From Comamonadaceae bacterium (GTDB lineage: Bacteria > Pseudomonadota > Gammaproteobacteria > Burkholderiales > Burkholderiaceae_C), in the NCBI GenBank assembly GCA_947451445.1, contig CANFZJ010000062.1:1-11291 (forward strand): 11,291 nt of DNA, given 5' to 3'. The notes beneath the pieces are model-generated. The model ran no database searches. It was not told the DNA's origin and worked only from the letters and a program-made list of their open reading frames with translations. This document shows, one piece after another, positions 1-6,501 of this stretch (positions are counted from its first letter, which is position 1; every line of letters begins with the position of its first letter). The position numbers and the translations under genes are program-made.

Positions 1-782
1 AGCAGATGGCCGCCAGCTACGGGCTGACGGCCACGGCCAGCGCCAGTGGCGGCAAGGTCTACGCGCAGGGCCAGGCGCGCACCAGCGCCACGCCTGACGC
101 GGCGGGCAACAGCAGCACCCTGACCATCACCCAGCAGATCGACAGCTTTCTGGCCAGCAATACCCTGGCTGCGAACGACGTGGTGACCATCAGCGGTGGT
201 ATCAGCGACGTGGTGGCCGAGACGGCCGCCGTGGTGGCCGGTAGCCAGACCGAAGCACAGATGCTGGCCAATGTGAACCAGGCCGCCATCAACTTGGCCG
301 CCCAGGTGCGTCGGCTGGTGACGGCGGGCGGCAAGCATGTGGTGGTGGTGAACATGTACGACCTGAGCGTGACGCCCTGGGCTACCGCCAACAGCAAAGG
401 CACGCTGCTGACCAGTGCCACCCGCACCTTTAACGACCGGGTGAAGGTCGCCATTGCCGATCTGGACACTAGCAACGCAGTGCTGCTGGTGGACGCCGAG
501 TACTACGTCAATCTGATGCATGGCACGCCCACCTCATACGGCGGCATGACCAATGCCACCAGCATTGCCTGCACCTCTACCGATGCCACTGCGGGCATTG
601 GCATCGGCACCGGGCAGGTGAATTCGTCGCTGTGCACCACCGCCACCATCGCCGCCATTACCGCCAATTCGGCAGGCACCACCTACAACCTGTACATGTT
701 TGCCGACAAGCTGTACATGACCCCCGTGGCGCAGCGCCTGCTGGGTGTGTACGTGTACGACAAGGTGCATGCCCGCTGGTGA
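1..782 (+). CDS. SGNH/GDSL hydrolase-like protein, C-terminal part, catalytic residues apparently replaced
   Basis: The frame is open from the window edge to TGA 780-782; codons before the first ATG (position 6) are also open, so the true start lies upstream and the N-terminus, including block I with the nucleophile Ser, is not visible. It aligns by eye with the intact lipoprotein esterase at 1679-2881. Counting from the ATG at 6, YAQGQAR (19-25) matches YAQGGAR, GGISD (64-68) matches GAND, GGKHVVVVN matches GAKYVVVVN, and FADKLY (232-237) matches FADDVH. A Cys pair in the last third is also shared and may form a disulfide. The block III Asn is Ser67 here and the block V catalytic His is Tyr237, so it may be a non-catalytic paralogue or an unusual subfamily. 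It is probably exported like its relative, but no signal peptide can be seen. Family placement is fairly firm; loss of activity is inferred. Confidence 0.75.
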   Translation, partial: QMAASYGLTATASASGGKVYAQGQARTSATPDAAGNSSTLTITQQIDSFLASNTLAANDVVTISGGISDVVAETAAVVAGSQTEAQMLANVNQAAINLAAQVRRLVTAGGKHVVVVNMYDLSVTPWATANSKGTLLTSATRTFNDRVKVAIADLDTSNAVLLVDAEYYVNLMHGTPTSYGGMTNATSIACTSTDATAGIGIGTGQVNSSLCTTATIAAITANSAGTTYNLYMFADKLYMTPVAQRLLGVYVYDKVHARW

Positions 783-802
783 CATTGGCTCACCCCCAGG
801 CT

Positions 803-930
803 AAACACTACGTGTTTTCGCAAACCCCCTTTTGCAGGGGGCGAACCCTACAGCCCGGCAAAGCCGGTTCTGTGGGTTCTCTGGGACTTGGCCGTACTGC
901 CCGCCGATGAGAGGTGTGCACAGGCCATCG
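803..930 (+). repeat. Run of hairpins in the intergenic stretch after the SGNH-like gene
   Basis: The 153 bases between the stop at 782 and the terminator at 936 hold no gene. They contain successive inverted repeats: AAACAC/GTGTTT (803-808/812-817); CCCCT/AGGGG (826-830/836-840), flanked by CGC (819-821) and GCG (841-843); a longer arm AACCC-ACAG-CCGGC (844-859) pairing with GCCGG-CTGT-GGGTT (863-878) around an AAA loop; and CGATG/CATCG (about 904-930). The density of pairing suggests either a REP/BIME-like mosaic repeat or a structured 3' UTR. I tried to match it to c-di-GMP and cobalamin riboswitch cores and it does not fit. No function is assigned. Confidence 0.5.
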
Positions 931-935
931 TTACA

Positions 936-971
936 ACGTAAAAAGCCGACCCGAGGGTCGGCTTTTTACGT
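936..971. terminator. Bidirectional intrinsic terminator
   Basis: The perfect arms ACGTAAAAAGCCGACCC (936-952) and GGGTCGGCTTTTTACGT (955-971) form a long GC-centred stem flanked by an A run and a T run, so either strand gives a hairpin followed by U residues. It lies between the convergent SGNH-like gene (stop 782, +) and the OmpW-family gene (stop 986, -) and would end both transcripts. Confidence 0.88.
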
Positions 972-985
972 TTGCAGCAAGTACG

Positions 986-1654
986 TTAGAACTTGTAGCC
1001 CACGCCCAGGCAGAACGTGGTGGGGTTCAGGGTCACATCAATCGTCTGCCCGGTGGACAGGGTGCCACGGGTTTTGAGGAAGGTTTTAGACACCATGCCC
1101 TCGGCGAACCAGCGCTCGGTCAAGGCCACCGTGGCCCCGGCTTGCAGGGTCAAGCCCAGCTTGGACTTCAGCGACAGCGTGGTCGGGTTGCTGCTGGACC
1201 CGCCGGTGATGGCCGTCAGCGTGGCATTGCCGCGTTCTTTGTAAAACTTGGCATAGGTCAGCCCTGCGCCGACAAAGGGGCGGAACTGGGCGTTGGTCTC
1301 GCCAAAGCGGTATTGGCCAAACAGCGACATGGGCAGGGACTTGGTTTCGCCAATCTTGCCCGCGCCTGCAATGGCACCGTCGCCGGTCAGGTTGTGCTTG
1401 AACGGCAGGGCCAGTGGCAGGTCTACTGCCCAGTGGTCGGTCAGCATGTAGGTGATGCCACCGGCCAGCTGGGTGTTGCCGTCGGAGTCGATTCTGGTGC
1501 CGGACGCGCTGGAGGCGGACAGGTTGCCGCTATCGACCGAGGGGGTGATGTTGGTTGCGCCGCCGCGCAGCATCCAGGTGCCTGCGCTTTGGGCCTGGGC
1601 CGCGCCCGCTACCAACAGCAGGGCTGCGGTGATGCAAGTGGTGTTGAGTTTCAT
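986..1654 (-). CDS. OmpW-family outer membrane beta-barrel protein
   Basis: A 222-residue protein with a Sec signal peptide (residues 1 to about 21, ending AAQA before QSAG) and a mature part that looks like an eight-stranded OmpW barrel: GTWMLRGGATNITP near the N-terminus, LPMSLFGQYRFG (107-118), RPFVGAGLTYAKFYKE (125-140) and a C-terminal strand ending VGYKF with the terminal Phe typical of BAM substrates. OmpW proteins form small outer-membrane channels with a hydrophobic lumen and are often linked to stress or uptake of hydrophobic compounds; the substrate here is unknown. A good ribosome-binding site, AAGGAA (1660-1665), sits five bases before the ATG. The gene starts 24 bp after the stop of the upstream esterase on the same strand, so the two are likely co-transcribed. 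A Cys in the last strand (residue 215) is unusual for a barrel. The family call is confident. Confidence 0.87.
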   Translation of the reverse strand: MKLNTTCITAALLLVAGAAQAQSAGTWMLRGGATNITPSVDSGNLSASSASGTRIDSDGNTQLAGGITYMLTDHWAVDLPLALPFKHNLTGDGAIAGAGKIGETKSLPMSLFGQYRFGETNAQFRPFVGAGLTYAKFYKERGNATLTAITGGSSSNPTTLSLKSKLGLTLQAGATVALTERWFAEGMVSKTFLKTRGTLSTGQTIDVTLNPTTFCLGVGYKF

Positions 1655-1678
1655 GGGGGTTCCTTGTGGGGTGGGGGC

Positions 1679-2881
1679 TTACAGCCAGCCTTTTTGGGCC
1701 AGTTTGAGGGCCACAAAGCGGCTCAGCAACTTGTAGCCGGCGGCGGTGGGGTGCACGTCATCGGCAAACTGGTAGGTGGCGGGATTGGTGCCCGCGACCA
1801 GATTGGCCAAGGTACAGACCAGCGACGAACCGTCCAGGATATTGCCCGCGACCGCGCACACCGGCGTGGTGACATTGGTCAGGCTGTATTGCGCCGGGTT
1901 GGCGTACTGGTCCATGCCCTGGGTGTAGGCATCGGCCAGCACCACGCTGCCGGGCACGGCGGCGGCCAGCTTGCTGTTGTAGGTGGTGACCATGCTGCTC
2001 AGGAGTGCCTGGGCGGACGCGCTCAGGCTCTGGCCGCGTGGGGTTTGCACGATGTTGGGTACGTTGACCACCACCACGTATTTAGCGCCCTTGCCCACCA
2101 CCGAGTTGGTGACGTAGCCGCCCAGTTCGGTGGCTGCTGTCGCCATGCCGGCAACGGCAGCGCCGGGGGCTGCTGCAGCCAGGGTCGCAGCGGCCGTGCC
2201 GCCGGCGATTTGCCCCTGGAGGGTGGTGGACCACCCTGCCGCGTAGGCCGCTCCGGCTGCCGCGGTGCGGGTGGCATTGGTGTCGGTGGTCAACAGGGTG
2301 GTGACGGCGGAGACCGCATTCAGGTGCAGGAAGGCGTCATTGGCACCGGCCAGCACAGTCACCAGCTCGGTGCCCGAAAACGTGGTGACGCGGGACAGGT
2401 GGTTCGCGATCTGCTTCTCCACCGGCAACGCCAGCAGGCCAATGGTGGTTTGCGACAGTGGCGCTGCCTGCAAGCCTACGCTGCTGACGCCAAAGTCGGA
2501 GGTCACGCGGGCACCGCCCTGGGCGTAGTTGGTGCAGCTGGGGTGTTGGGTTCTGGCGACCGATGCAAGGCCTCCGGCGATATAGGCTGCGCTGGGTAGC
2601 ATGCCGGTTTCAGCGGCGCAGGGGGCGCTCAGGCTCAGCTGGCTGGCCAAAAATTCGGTCCAGTTTTGCGCCGCTGCCGTGCTGTCGTTGACCGTAAATT
2701 TGCCACCGCCCACGTAGGCGACCGTGCCCACCTTGTACGTGCCCACGTCGCTCAGGCTGTCGCCGAACGACACCAGCGAGGTGAACGTGACTTTGGTGCT
2801 GGTGTCGCTACCGCCACCGCCGCAGGCGGCCAGGGCGGCTGTGGCGATCAGGGCGGCTATTTTTAAGGGATTCCAATGCAT
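1679..2881 (-). CDS. SGNH/GDSL-family esterase, predicted lipoprotein
   Basis: A 400-residue predicted lipoprotein. A lipobox LAAC places the lipidated Cys at residue 20, followed by a Gly-rich linker. The SGNH/GDSL hydrolase blocks are intact: block I VSFGDSLSDVG with nucleophile Ser42, block II NYAQGGAR (118-125), block III GAND with Asn181, and block V DDVHPTAAGY with Asp374 and His377. Such proteins hydrolyse esters (lipase, esterase or carbohydrate deacetylase activity); the substrate cannot be read from sequence. The gap between blocks III and V holds a long Ala-rich insert (about 190-255). The start is supported by GGAG (2889-2892) seven bases upstream and by the signal peptide that follows directly. 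The OmpW-family gene follows after 24 bp, so an esterase-porin transcript is likely. A degenerate relative lies at 1-782. No autotransporter barrel is attached, so anchoring would be by lipid. Confidence 0.87.
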   Translation of the reverse strand: MHWNPLKIAALIATAALAACGGGGSDTSTKVTFTSLVSFGDSLSDVGTYKVGTVAYVGGGKFTVNDSTAAAQNWTEFLASQLSLSAPCAAETGMLPSAAYIAGGLASVARTQHPSCTNYAQGGARVTSDFGVSSVGLQAAPLSQTTIGLLALPVEKQIANHLSRVTTFSGTELVTVLAGANDAFLHLNAVSAVTTLLTTDTNATRTAAAGAAYAAGWSTTLQGQIAGGTAAATLAAAAPGAAVAGMATAATELGGYVTNSVVGKGAKYVVVVNVPNIVQTPRGQSLSASAQALLSSMVTTYNSKLAAAVPGSVVLADAYTQGMDQYANPAQYSLTNVTTPVCAVAGNILDGSSLVCTLANLVAGTNPATYQFADDVHPTAAGYKLLSRFVALKLAQKGWL

Positions 2882-3019
2882 GGGGAGACTCCAGAGGTGA
2901 AAAAGAACGGTCGTGCGTTTGTGGCGGAATGTTACGGTGGGCGGCCAGATTGTCGTCCAGGGTAACTACCAAGCATGGCGTGAGGGCACGCTGCGAATGC
3001 GCGTGATTTGTCGCCTAGA
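2882..3019 (-). promoter_or_regulatory. Intergenic region expected to hold the esterase-ompW promoter
   Basis: These 138 bases separate the stop of dacB from the start of the esterase gene on the same strand. Read on the minus strand I find no sigma-70 hexamer pair with proper spacing and no strong terminator for dacB, only a weak CACGC/GCGTG stem near 2980-3005. A promoter here is inferred from spacing alone. Confidence 0.3.
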
Positions 3020-4438
3020 TTACTCTTCCCGTACCGCCCACTCGACCAGCGCGTCCAGCGCCGGGCGGGCCGCCGGGGCCAGCGGGTGGTTGACGATGCC
3101 CACCACCACATAGCGCTGGCCGCTGCGTCCGGTGGCATAGCCCGCCACCGAGGCCACGTCGCGCAGCGTGCCGGTTTTGAGTTGGGCGTTGCCTATGGCC
3201 TCGGGGGCCAGGCCCCGGTCGCGCATGCGCTGGGCGGTGCCGTCCACTCCGGCGATGGACAGCGACTGCGCCAGCACCTGGCCCTGCGGGTGGCTGGCGG
3301 CGCGGCGCAGCAGCTGGCCCAGGGCGCGCGGGCTGATGCGTTCATTGCGGCTCAGGCCGGAGCCGTTTTCCAGTGTGGGGCCGGGCACGTCGCTACCGAT
3401 GGCGGCAGGCCACCAGGCTGCCACGGCGGTGCGCGACGCGGCAAACGTGCCCGGGTGGCTCTGCTGCAGCCCCAGCGTCAAAAACACCTGCTGGGCCATC
3501 ACGTTGTTGCTGAATTTGTTGACATCGGCAATCACCTCGCCCAGCGGCAGCGACGGGGTGTCCAGTAGCCAGCGCGCGTCCGCCGGGGTGCGGCCATCGC
3601 GCACCTGGCCGGTGAATTCGCCGCCTGCGTTGACAAACATGGCTTGCAGCACCCGGCGCGCGTAGCTGGCGGGGTCGGTGTAGGCCACGGGCCAGCTGCG
3701 GGGGCCGCATTTGGCCGGGTAGCTGCCCTGGAACTGCACCCGGTTGTCGGCAAAGTCGGCTTTCAGCACGCCGCGCCAGTCGTCGCAGGGGGCGCTGCTC
3801 AGGCGCACCCGGGTGTCGATCTGCACGCCCGCCATCGGTGGCTCGCTTTGGATGAACGCCGTTTGGCCGTCGGCCTCGGGGGTGAAGGTAAAGATCAGCG
3901 CCTTGAAGTTGACCAGCAGGCCGTCGGGCGCGGCGTTGTAGGGGCTGAGGGCCTGGCCGTCAAATTCGGCGGGGTCGCGGGGTTCGGGGTGGAAGATGCC
4001 GTGGTCCAGCACGATGTCGCCGCGCACCTTTTGCACGCCCAGCGCGCGCAGCGCCTGGAAGGCGGCGTCAATGCGCTCCAGCACCAGCTTGGGGTCGCCG
4101 CCGCCCCGGATGTACAGGTTGCCCGCCAGCACGCCGTTTTGCAATGGGCCGTCGGCGTAGAACCGGGTCTTCCAGGTGAAGTCGGCCCCCAGCGTGTCCA
4201 GCGCGGCGTAGGTGGTGACCAGCTTCATGACCGACGCCGGGTTCATCGCCACGCTGGCCCGGTGGCTCAGGCGTGGCGTGCTGCTGCCGTCGGCGCGCTG
4301 CACCAGCAGGCCCACCGCGTCTTGCGGCACTTTGGCGCGGGCCAGCGCGGCGGCAATGTCGGCGGGCAGGCGCTGGGCCTCGGCACCGTGCAGCAGAGCC
4401 AGCAGGCCCAGAAAGGGGAGTAAGCGGTTCAGGCGCAT
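3020..4438 (-). CDS. dacB: D-alanyl-D-alanine carboxypeptidase/endopeptidase, PBP4 family
   Basis: A 472-residue class C low-molecular-weight penicillin-binding protein. It acts in the periplasm, removing the terminal D-Ala of peptidoglycan stem peptides and cleaving D-Ala-mDAP cross-links. All three serine-acyltransferase motifs are present: SVMK (Ser69, Lys72), SNN (310-312) and KTG (421-423); ENGSGLSR (357-364) is also typical. The long insert between SxxK and SxN matches the PBP4 layout and holds two Cys (218, 244). The chosen start gives a clear signal peptide, RLLPFLGLLALLHGAEA before QR. The frame stays open 21 codons further upstream, to 4501, but that extension is polar and would bury the signal sequence. 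No clear Shine-Dalgarno precedes the ATG. It is transcribed divergently from tsaB, with 123 bp between the starts. Confidence in family and motifs is high. Confidence 0.92.
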   Translation of the reverse strand: MRLNRLLPFLGLLALLHGAEAQRLPADIAAALARAKVPQDAVGLLVQRADGSSTPRLSHRASVAMNPASVMKLVTTYAALDTLGADFTWKTRFYADGPLQNGVLAGNLYIRGGGDPKLVLERIDAAFQALRALGVQKVRGDIVLDHGIFHPEPRDPAEFDGQALSPYNAAPDGLLVNFKALIFTFTPEADGQTAFIQSEPPMAGVQIDTRVRLSSAPCDDWRGVLKADFADNRVQFQGSYPAKCGPRSWPVAYTDPASYARRVLQAMFVNAGGEFTGQVRDGRTPADARWLLDTPSLPLGEVIADVNKFSNNVMAQQVFLTLGLQQSHPGTFAASRTAVAAWWPAAIGSDVPGPTLENGSGLSRNERISPRALGQLLRRAASHPQGQVLAQSLSIAGVDGTAQRMRDRGLAPEAIGNAQLKTGTLRDVASVAGYATGRSGQRYVVVGIVNHPLAPAARPALDALVEWAVREE

Positions 4439-4518
4439 GGGGCGATCAGTGGACAATACAGCCTTGAGTCTACCGTCTGGGGTTGTCCTGGCGGCCTGCA
4501 TTTTGCTACTAATTATGT

Positions 4519-4547
4519 AGCTGCTAGCGCAGGCTTTATATGCGCCA
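4519..4547 (+). repeat. Dispersed palindromic repeat, copy A (upstream of tsaB)
   Basis: A 29-bp core starting AGCTGCTAGCGCAGG and ending ATGCGCCA. It aligns without gaps to three other copies in this window (22/29 identities to the copies at 5932 and 7395, 20/29 to the one at 10754). It occupies most of the tsaB leader; the AT-rich tail runs directly into the tsaB ATG at 4562, and no Shine-Dalgarno is evident between them. Confidence 0.75.
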
Positions 4548-4561
4548 ACCTCATTTTTATT

Positions 4562-5251
4562 ATGAAATTACTAGCCTTCGACACCAGCACCGACGTTCTG
4601 TCTATCGCCGCCACCGACGGCGCTGCGGTGTGGCTGCACAGCGGCCCTGGCGGGGCGCAGGCGTCGGCCACCCTGGTGCCCGCCATTTTGGCGCTGCTGG
4701 CCCAAGCCGGGCTGCGGTTGGCCGACCTGGACGCCATCGCCTTTGGCAGCGGCCCCGGCTCGTTCACCGGGCTGCGCACCGCCTGCGCCGTGGCCCAGGG
4801 CCTGGCGTTTGGCGTGGACAAACCCGTGCTGCCCATCGACACCCTGATGGCCGTGGCCGAAGAGGCCCGCGCCCAGCACGGCCTAATGCAAGAGGTATTC
4901 CAGGTCCAAGCCCTGCTGGATGCGCGCATGGACGAGATCTATACCGGCCACTACACCTGGGCTGATGGCCGCTGGCAGCAGCGCGACGACTTCCATCTGG
5001 TGCGCCCTGAGGCCGTGCAGCCCGAAGACGGCTGGACGCTGGCCGGCAACGCCCTGGCCGTGTACGCCGACCGTATTCCGGCCACGGGCCTGCACGTACT
5101 CCCCACCGCCGCCGCCATGCTGCGCCTGGCCCCGGCCCTGCTGGCTGCCGGGTTGGCCGTGCCCGCCGACCAGGCCCTGCCGCGCTACATCCGCGACAAA
5201 GTGGCGCAAACCACTGCCGAGCGCATGGCGGCCAAAGCGGCGCTGGGATGA
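4562..5251 (+). CDS. tsaB: tRNA threonylcarbamoyladenosine (t6A37) synthesis protein TsaB
   Basis: A 229-residue ASKHA-fold protein. TsaB pairs with TsaD and TsaE in the cytoplasm to transfer threonylcarbamoyl to A37 of ANN-decoding tRNAs; it is a scaffold partner rather than the catalyst. Diagnostic stretches are LLAFDTSTD (3-11), FGSGPGSFTGLRTA (61-74), LDARMDEIY (119-127) and a C-terminal YIRDKVAQT (209-217). The His-Ser segment near residue 35 of many homologues reads QASATLVP here, which I recall as usual in Burkholderiales. The length is normal. The ATG directly follows a palindromic repeat and has no obvious Shine-Dalgarno, so translation may be weak or start by another route. It heads a plus-strand cluster with rimI and a UDG homologue, a common proteobacterial pairing of TsaB with RimI. 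Confidence 0.93.
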   Translation: MKLLAFDTSTDVLSIAATDGAAVWLHSGPGGAQASATLVPAILALLAQAGLRLADLDAIAFGSGPGSFTGLRTACAVAQGLAFGVDKPVLPIDTLMAVAEEARAQHGLMQEVFQVQALLDARMDEIYTGHYTWADGRWQQRDDFHLVRPEAVQPEDGWTLAGNALAVYADRIPATGLHVLPTAAAMLRLAPALLAAGLAVPADQALPRYIRDKVAQTTAERMAAKAALG

Positions 5252-5316
5252 ACGCCGTGCCGGGCCGCCCCAAACAAGTTCGCAGCACAGTGCGAAGCAC
5301 GAAGGTTTACCCATGA
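5248..5316 (+). CDS. Possible 22-codon leader peptide bridging tsaB and rimI
   Basis: An ATG at 5248 overlaps the tsaB TGA (5249-5251) in an ATGA junction. It opens a 22-codon frame that ends at TGA 5314-5316, which in turn overlaps the rimI ATG (5313) in a second ATGA junction. The first five codons (MNAVP) resemble the rimI start (MNAVL) because ATGAACGCCGT occurs at both places. The peptide is basic, with six Lys/Arg. This layout would allow ribosomes to pass from tsaB to rimI by two coupled re-initiations. It may instead be a chance frame in a 61-bp spacer, so confidence that it is translated is low. Confidence 0.3.
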   Translation: MNAVPGRPKQVRSTVRSTKVYP

Positions 5317-5786
5317 ACGCCGTACTGCAAACCCCAGACGCCGCCGAGGTGCGCTTGGAGCACCTGACCCCGGCGTGGCTGGACGCGCTGCTGCAGGTGG
5401 AGCTGGCCGCCTACGCGCACCCCTGGTCGCGGGCCAACTTTATCGACACGCTCAACGCCGGCTACCCGGCCCAGCTGCTGCTGGCGGGCGACACCATCCT
5501 GGGCTACTTTGTGGCCATGCAGGGCGTGGACGAGGTGCATTTACTCAACCTCACCGTGGCCCCGCAGTACCAGCGCCAAGGCTGGTCGCACTTGCTGCTG
5601 GACGCGCTGGCCCTGTGGTCGCGCAGCCAGGGCGCGCAGTGGCTGTGGCTGGAGGCCCGCGTGGGCAACCAGCGCGCACTGGATGTGTACGCCCGCTACG
5701 GCTTTGCCCGTGTCGGCCTGCGCAAAGACTACTACCCCAACGGTCCCCAGCGCGAGCATGCCGTGGTGATGAGCTTCAAGCTATGA
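5313..5786 (+). CDS. rimI: Ribosomal protein S18-alanine N-acetyltransferase (GNAT family)
   Basis: A 157-residue GNAT acetyltransferase. RimI transfers acetyl from acetyl-CoA to the N-terminal Ala of ribosomal protein S18, and in some species to other proteins. Visible features are HPWSRANF (36-43), the strand LLNLTVAPQYQRQG (77-90) leading to the acetyl-CoA pyrophosphate loop QRQGWS, LEARVGNQRALDVYARYGF (113-131) with the expected Glu114 and Asn119, and the C-terminal RKDYYPNG...AVVMS typical of RimI. In the Q/R-x-x-G-x-G/A loop the last small residue is Ser92, a mild deviation. The start is supported by GAAGG (5301-5305) seven bases upstream. The stop overlaps the next gene's start as ATGA (5783-5786), indicating translational coupling. 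Position after tsaB is usual for this gene. Confidence 0.9.
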   Translation: MNAVLQTPDAAEVRLEHLTPAWLDALLQVELAAYAHPWSRANFIDTLNAGYPAQLLLAGDTILGYFVAMQGVDEVHLLNLTVAPQYQRQGWSHLLLDALALWSRSQGAQWLWLEARVGNQRALDVYARYGFARVGLRKDYYPNGPQREHAVVMSFKL

Positions 5787-6493
5787 GCCTAGACCTCGAC
5801 GCCCGCCAGCGCGCCATGCTGGCCGAAATGCACGTGCCGGTGTGGTGGCCTGAAGCCGTGCCCGAACCTGTCGTGGCCCCACCCGCCGTACAGACCATCG
5901 CCCAGGCCATTGAGCGTGCTCCTGAATTGGTAGCTGCCAGCGCAGACAGAATAAGCGCTAGAGCCCTAAAAGATGTTGAAACGCCAGCCACTCACTTTGC
6001 GGGCAGTGACTGGAGCAGCCTGCGCGCCGCCTGGGCCGCCTGCCAGGCCAGCGCGGCGCTGAACACCGCACTGGGCGACCCCGCCGACTGGCTGGTGCTG
6101 GGCGAGTCGCTGGGGTTCACCGACGCCGACCCGCTGGCCACCCCCGAGGCCCAGCTGCTGGCGAATATGCTGCGCGCCGTTGGCATCACCCCGCAACGCA
6201 ACCCGGACGCGCCTTCCGCCTGCATCACCAGCCTGCAGAAAACGGCCGACAGCGGCCCCTTTCTGCAGCGCCAGGTCGCCCTGCTGCAGCCCAAAGTCAT
6301 CCTGGCGCTGGGCCCGTTTGCCGCCCAGCTGCTGCTACAAGACGGCACCCCGCTGGGCCAGCTGCGCGGCCGCGTGCACCGCTACCAGGGCGTGCCGGTG
6401 GTGGTCAGCTACCACCCGGCGACCCTGCTGCGCAACCCGCCTGCCAAGGCCAAGGCCTGGGCGGACTTGGTGCTGGCGCTGGGTGTGCGGTAA
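5783..6493 (+). CDS. Degenerate family-4 (Fe-S type) uracil-DNA glycosylase homologue
   Basis: A 236-residue protein whose C-terminal half clearly belongs to family-4 UDGs: GPFLQRQVALLQPKVILALG (158-177), LRGRVHRYQGVPVVVSYHP (194-212) and LLRNPPAKAKAW (215-226). Active relatives bind a 4Fe-4S cluster through four Cys. Here only Cys87 remains at a clear ligand position: its CxxC partner is Ser90, the CRPP region is replaced by QKTAD with a deletion of about 16 residues, and the Cys before the PFLQRQ segment is Gly158. The uracil-pocket motif GE-x-PG is GESLG (107-111) and the PFVG segment is missing. Cluster binding and glycosylase activity are therefore doubtful. The N-terminal linker (about 20-75) is low-complexity, and residues 49-61 are encoded by a dispersed palindromic repeat. 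The gene is coupled to rimI. It could be a pseudoenzyme or a protein with a different activity. Confidence 0.8.
   Translation: MSLDLDARQRAMLAEMHVPVWWPEAVPEPVVAPPAVQTIAQAIERAPELVAASADRISARALKDVETPATHFAGSDWSSLRAAWAACQASAALNTALGDPADWLVLGESLGFTDADPLATPEAQLLANMLRAVGITPQRNPDAPSACITSLQKTADSGPFLQRQVALLQPKVILALGPFAAQLLLQDGTPLGQLRGRVHRYQGVPVVVSYHPATLLRNPPAKAKAWADLVLALGVR
5932..5960 (+). repeat. Dispersed palindromic repeat, copy B, inside the UDG-like coding sequence
   Basis: A 29-bp core (AGCTGCCAGCGCAG...AAGCGCTA) with 22/29 identities to copy A. The similarity appears to run on a little upstream (AATT before the TAGCTGC segment in both). It is read through in frame as part of the UDG-like gene and encodes roughly VAASADRISA, adding no stop codon. 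The other three copies in the window are intergenic. Confidence 0.7.
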
Positions 6494-6501
6494 GCCCCTG
6501 C

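Noticed and set aside
819..935. c-di-GMP-I, cobalamin or hammerhead-type RNA after the SGNH-like gene
   Set aside because: Fragments such as GCAAAGCC and GATGAG look suggestive, but the required conserved cores (GAAA tetraloop arm with GGGACGCAAAGCC; B12 box; CTGATGA with GAAA) are absent, and the region is downstream of a gene, not upstream of one.
914..2599. A 561-codon open frame on the plus strand opposite the OmpW and esterase genes
   Set aside because: It is antisense to two well-supported genes, is composed almost only of Gly/Ala/Arg/Gln/His as expected from the complement of GC-rich codons, and shows no domain.
4439..4501. N-terminal extension of dacB to an upstream ATG at 4501
   Set aside because: It would put 21 polar residues before a clear Sec signal peptide, which argues for the ATG at 4438.
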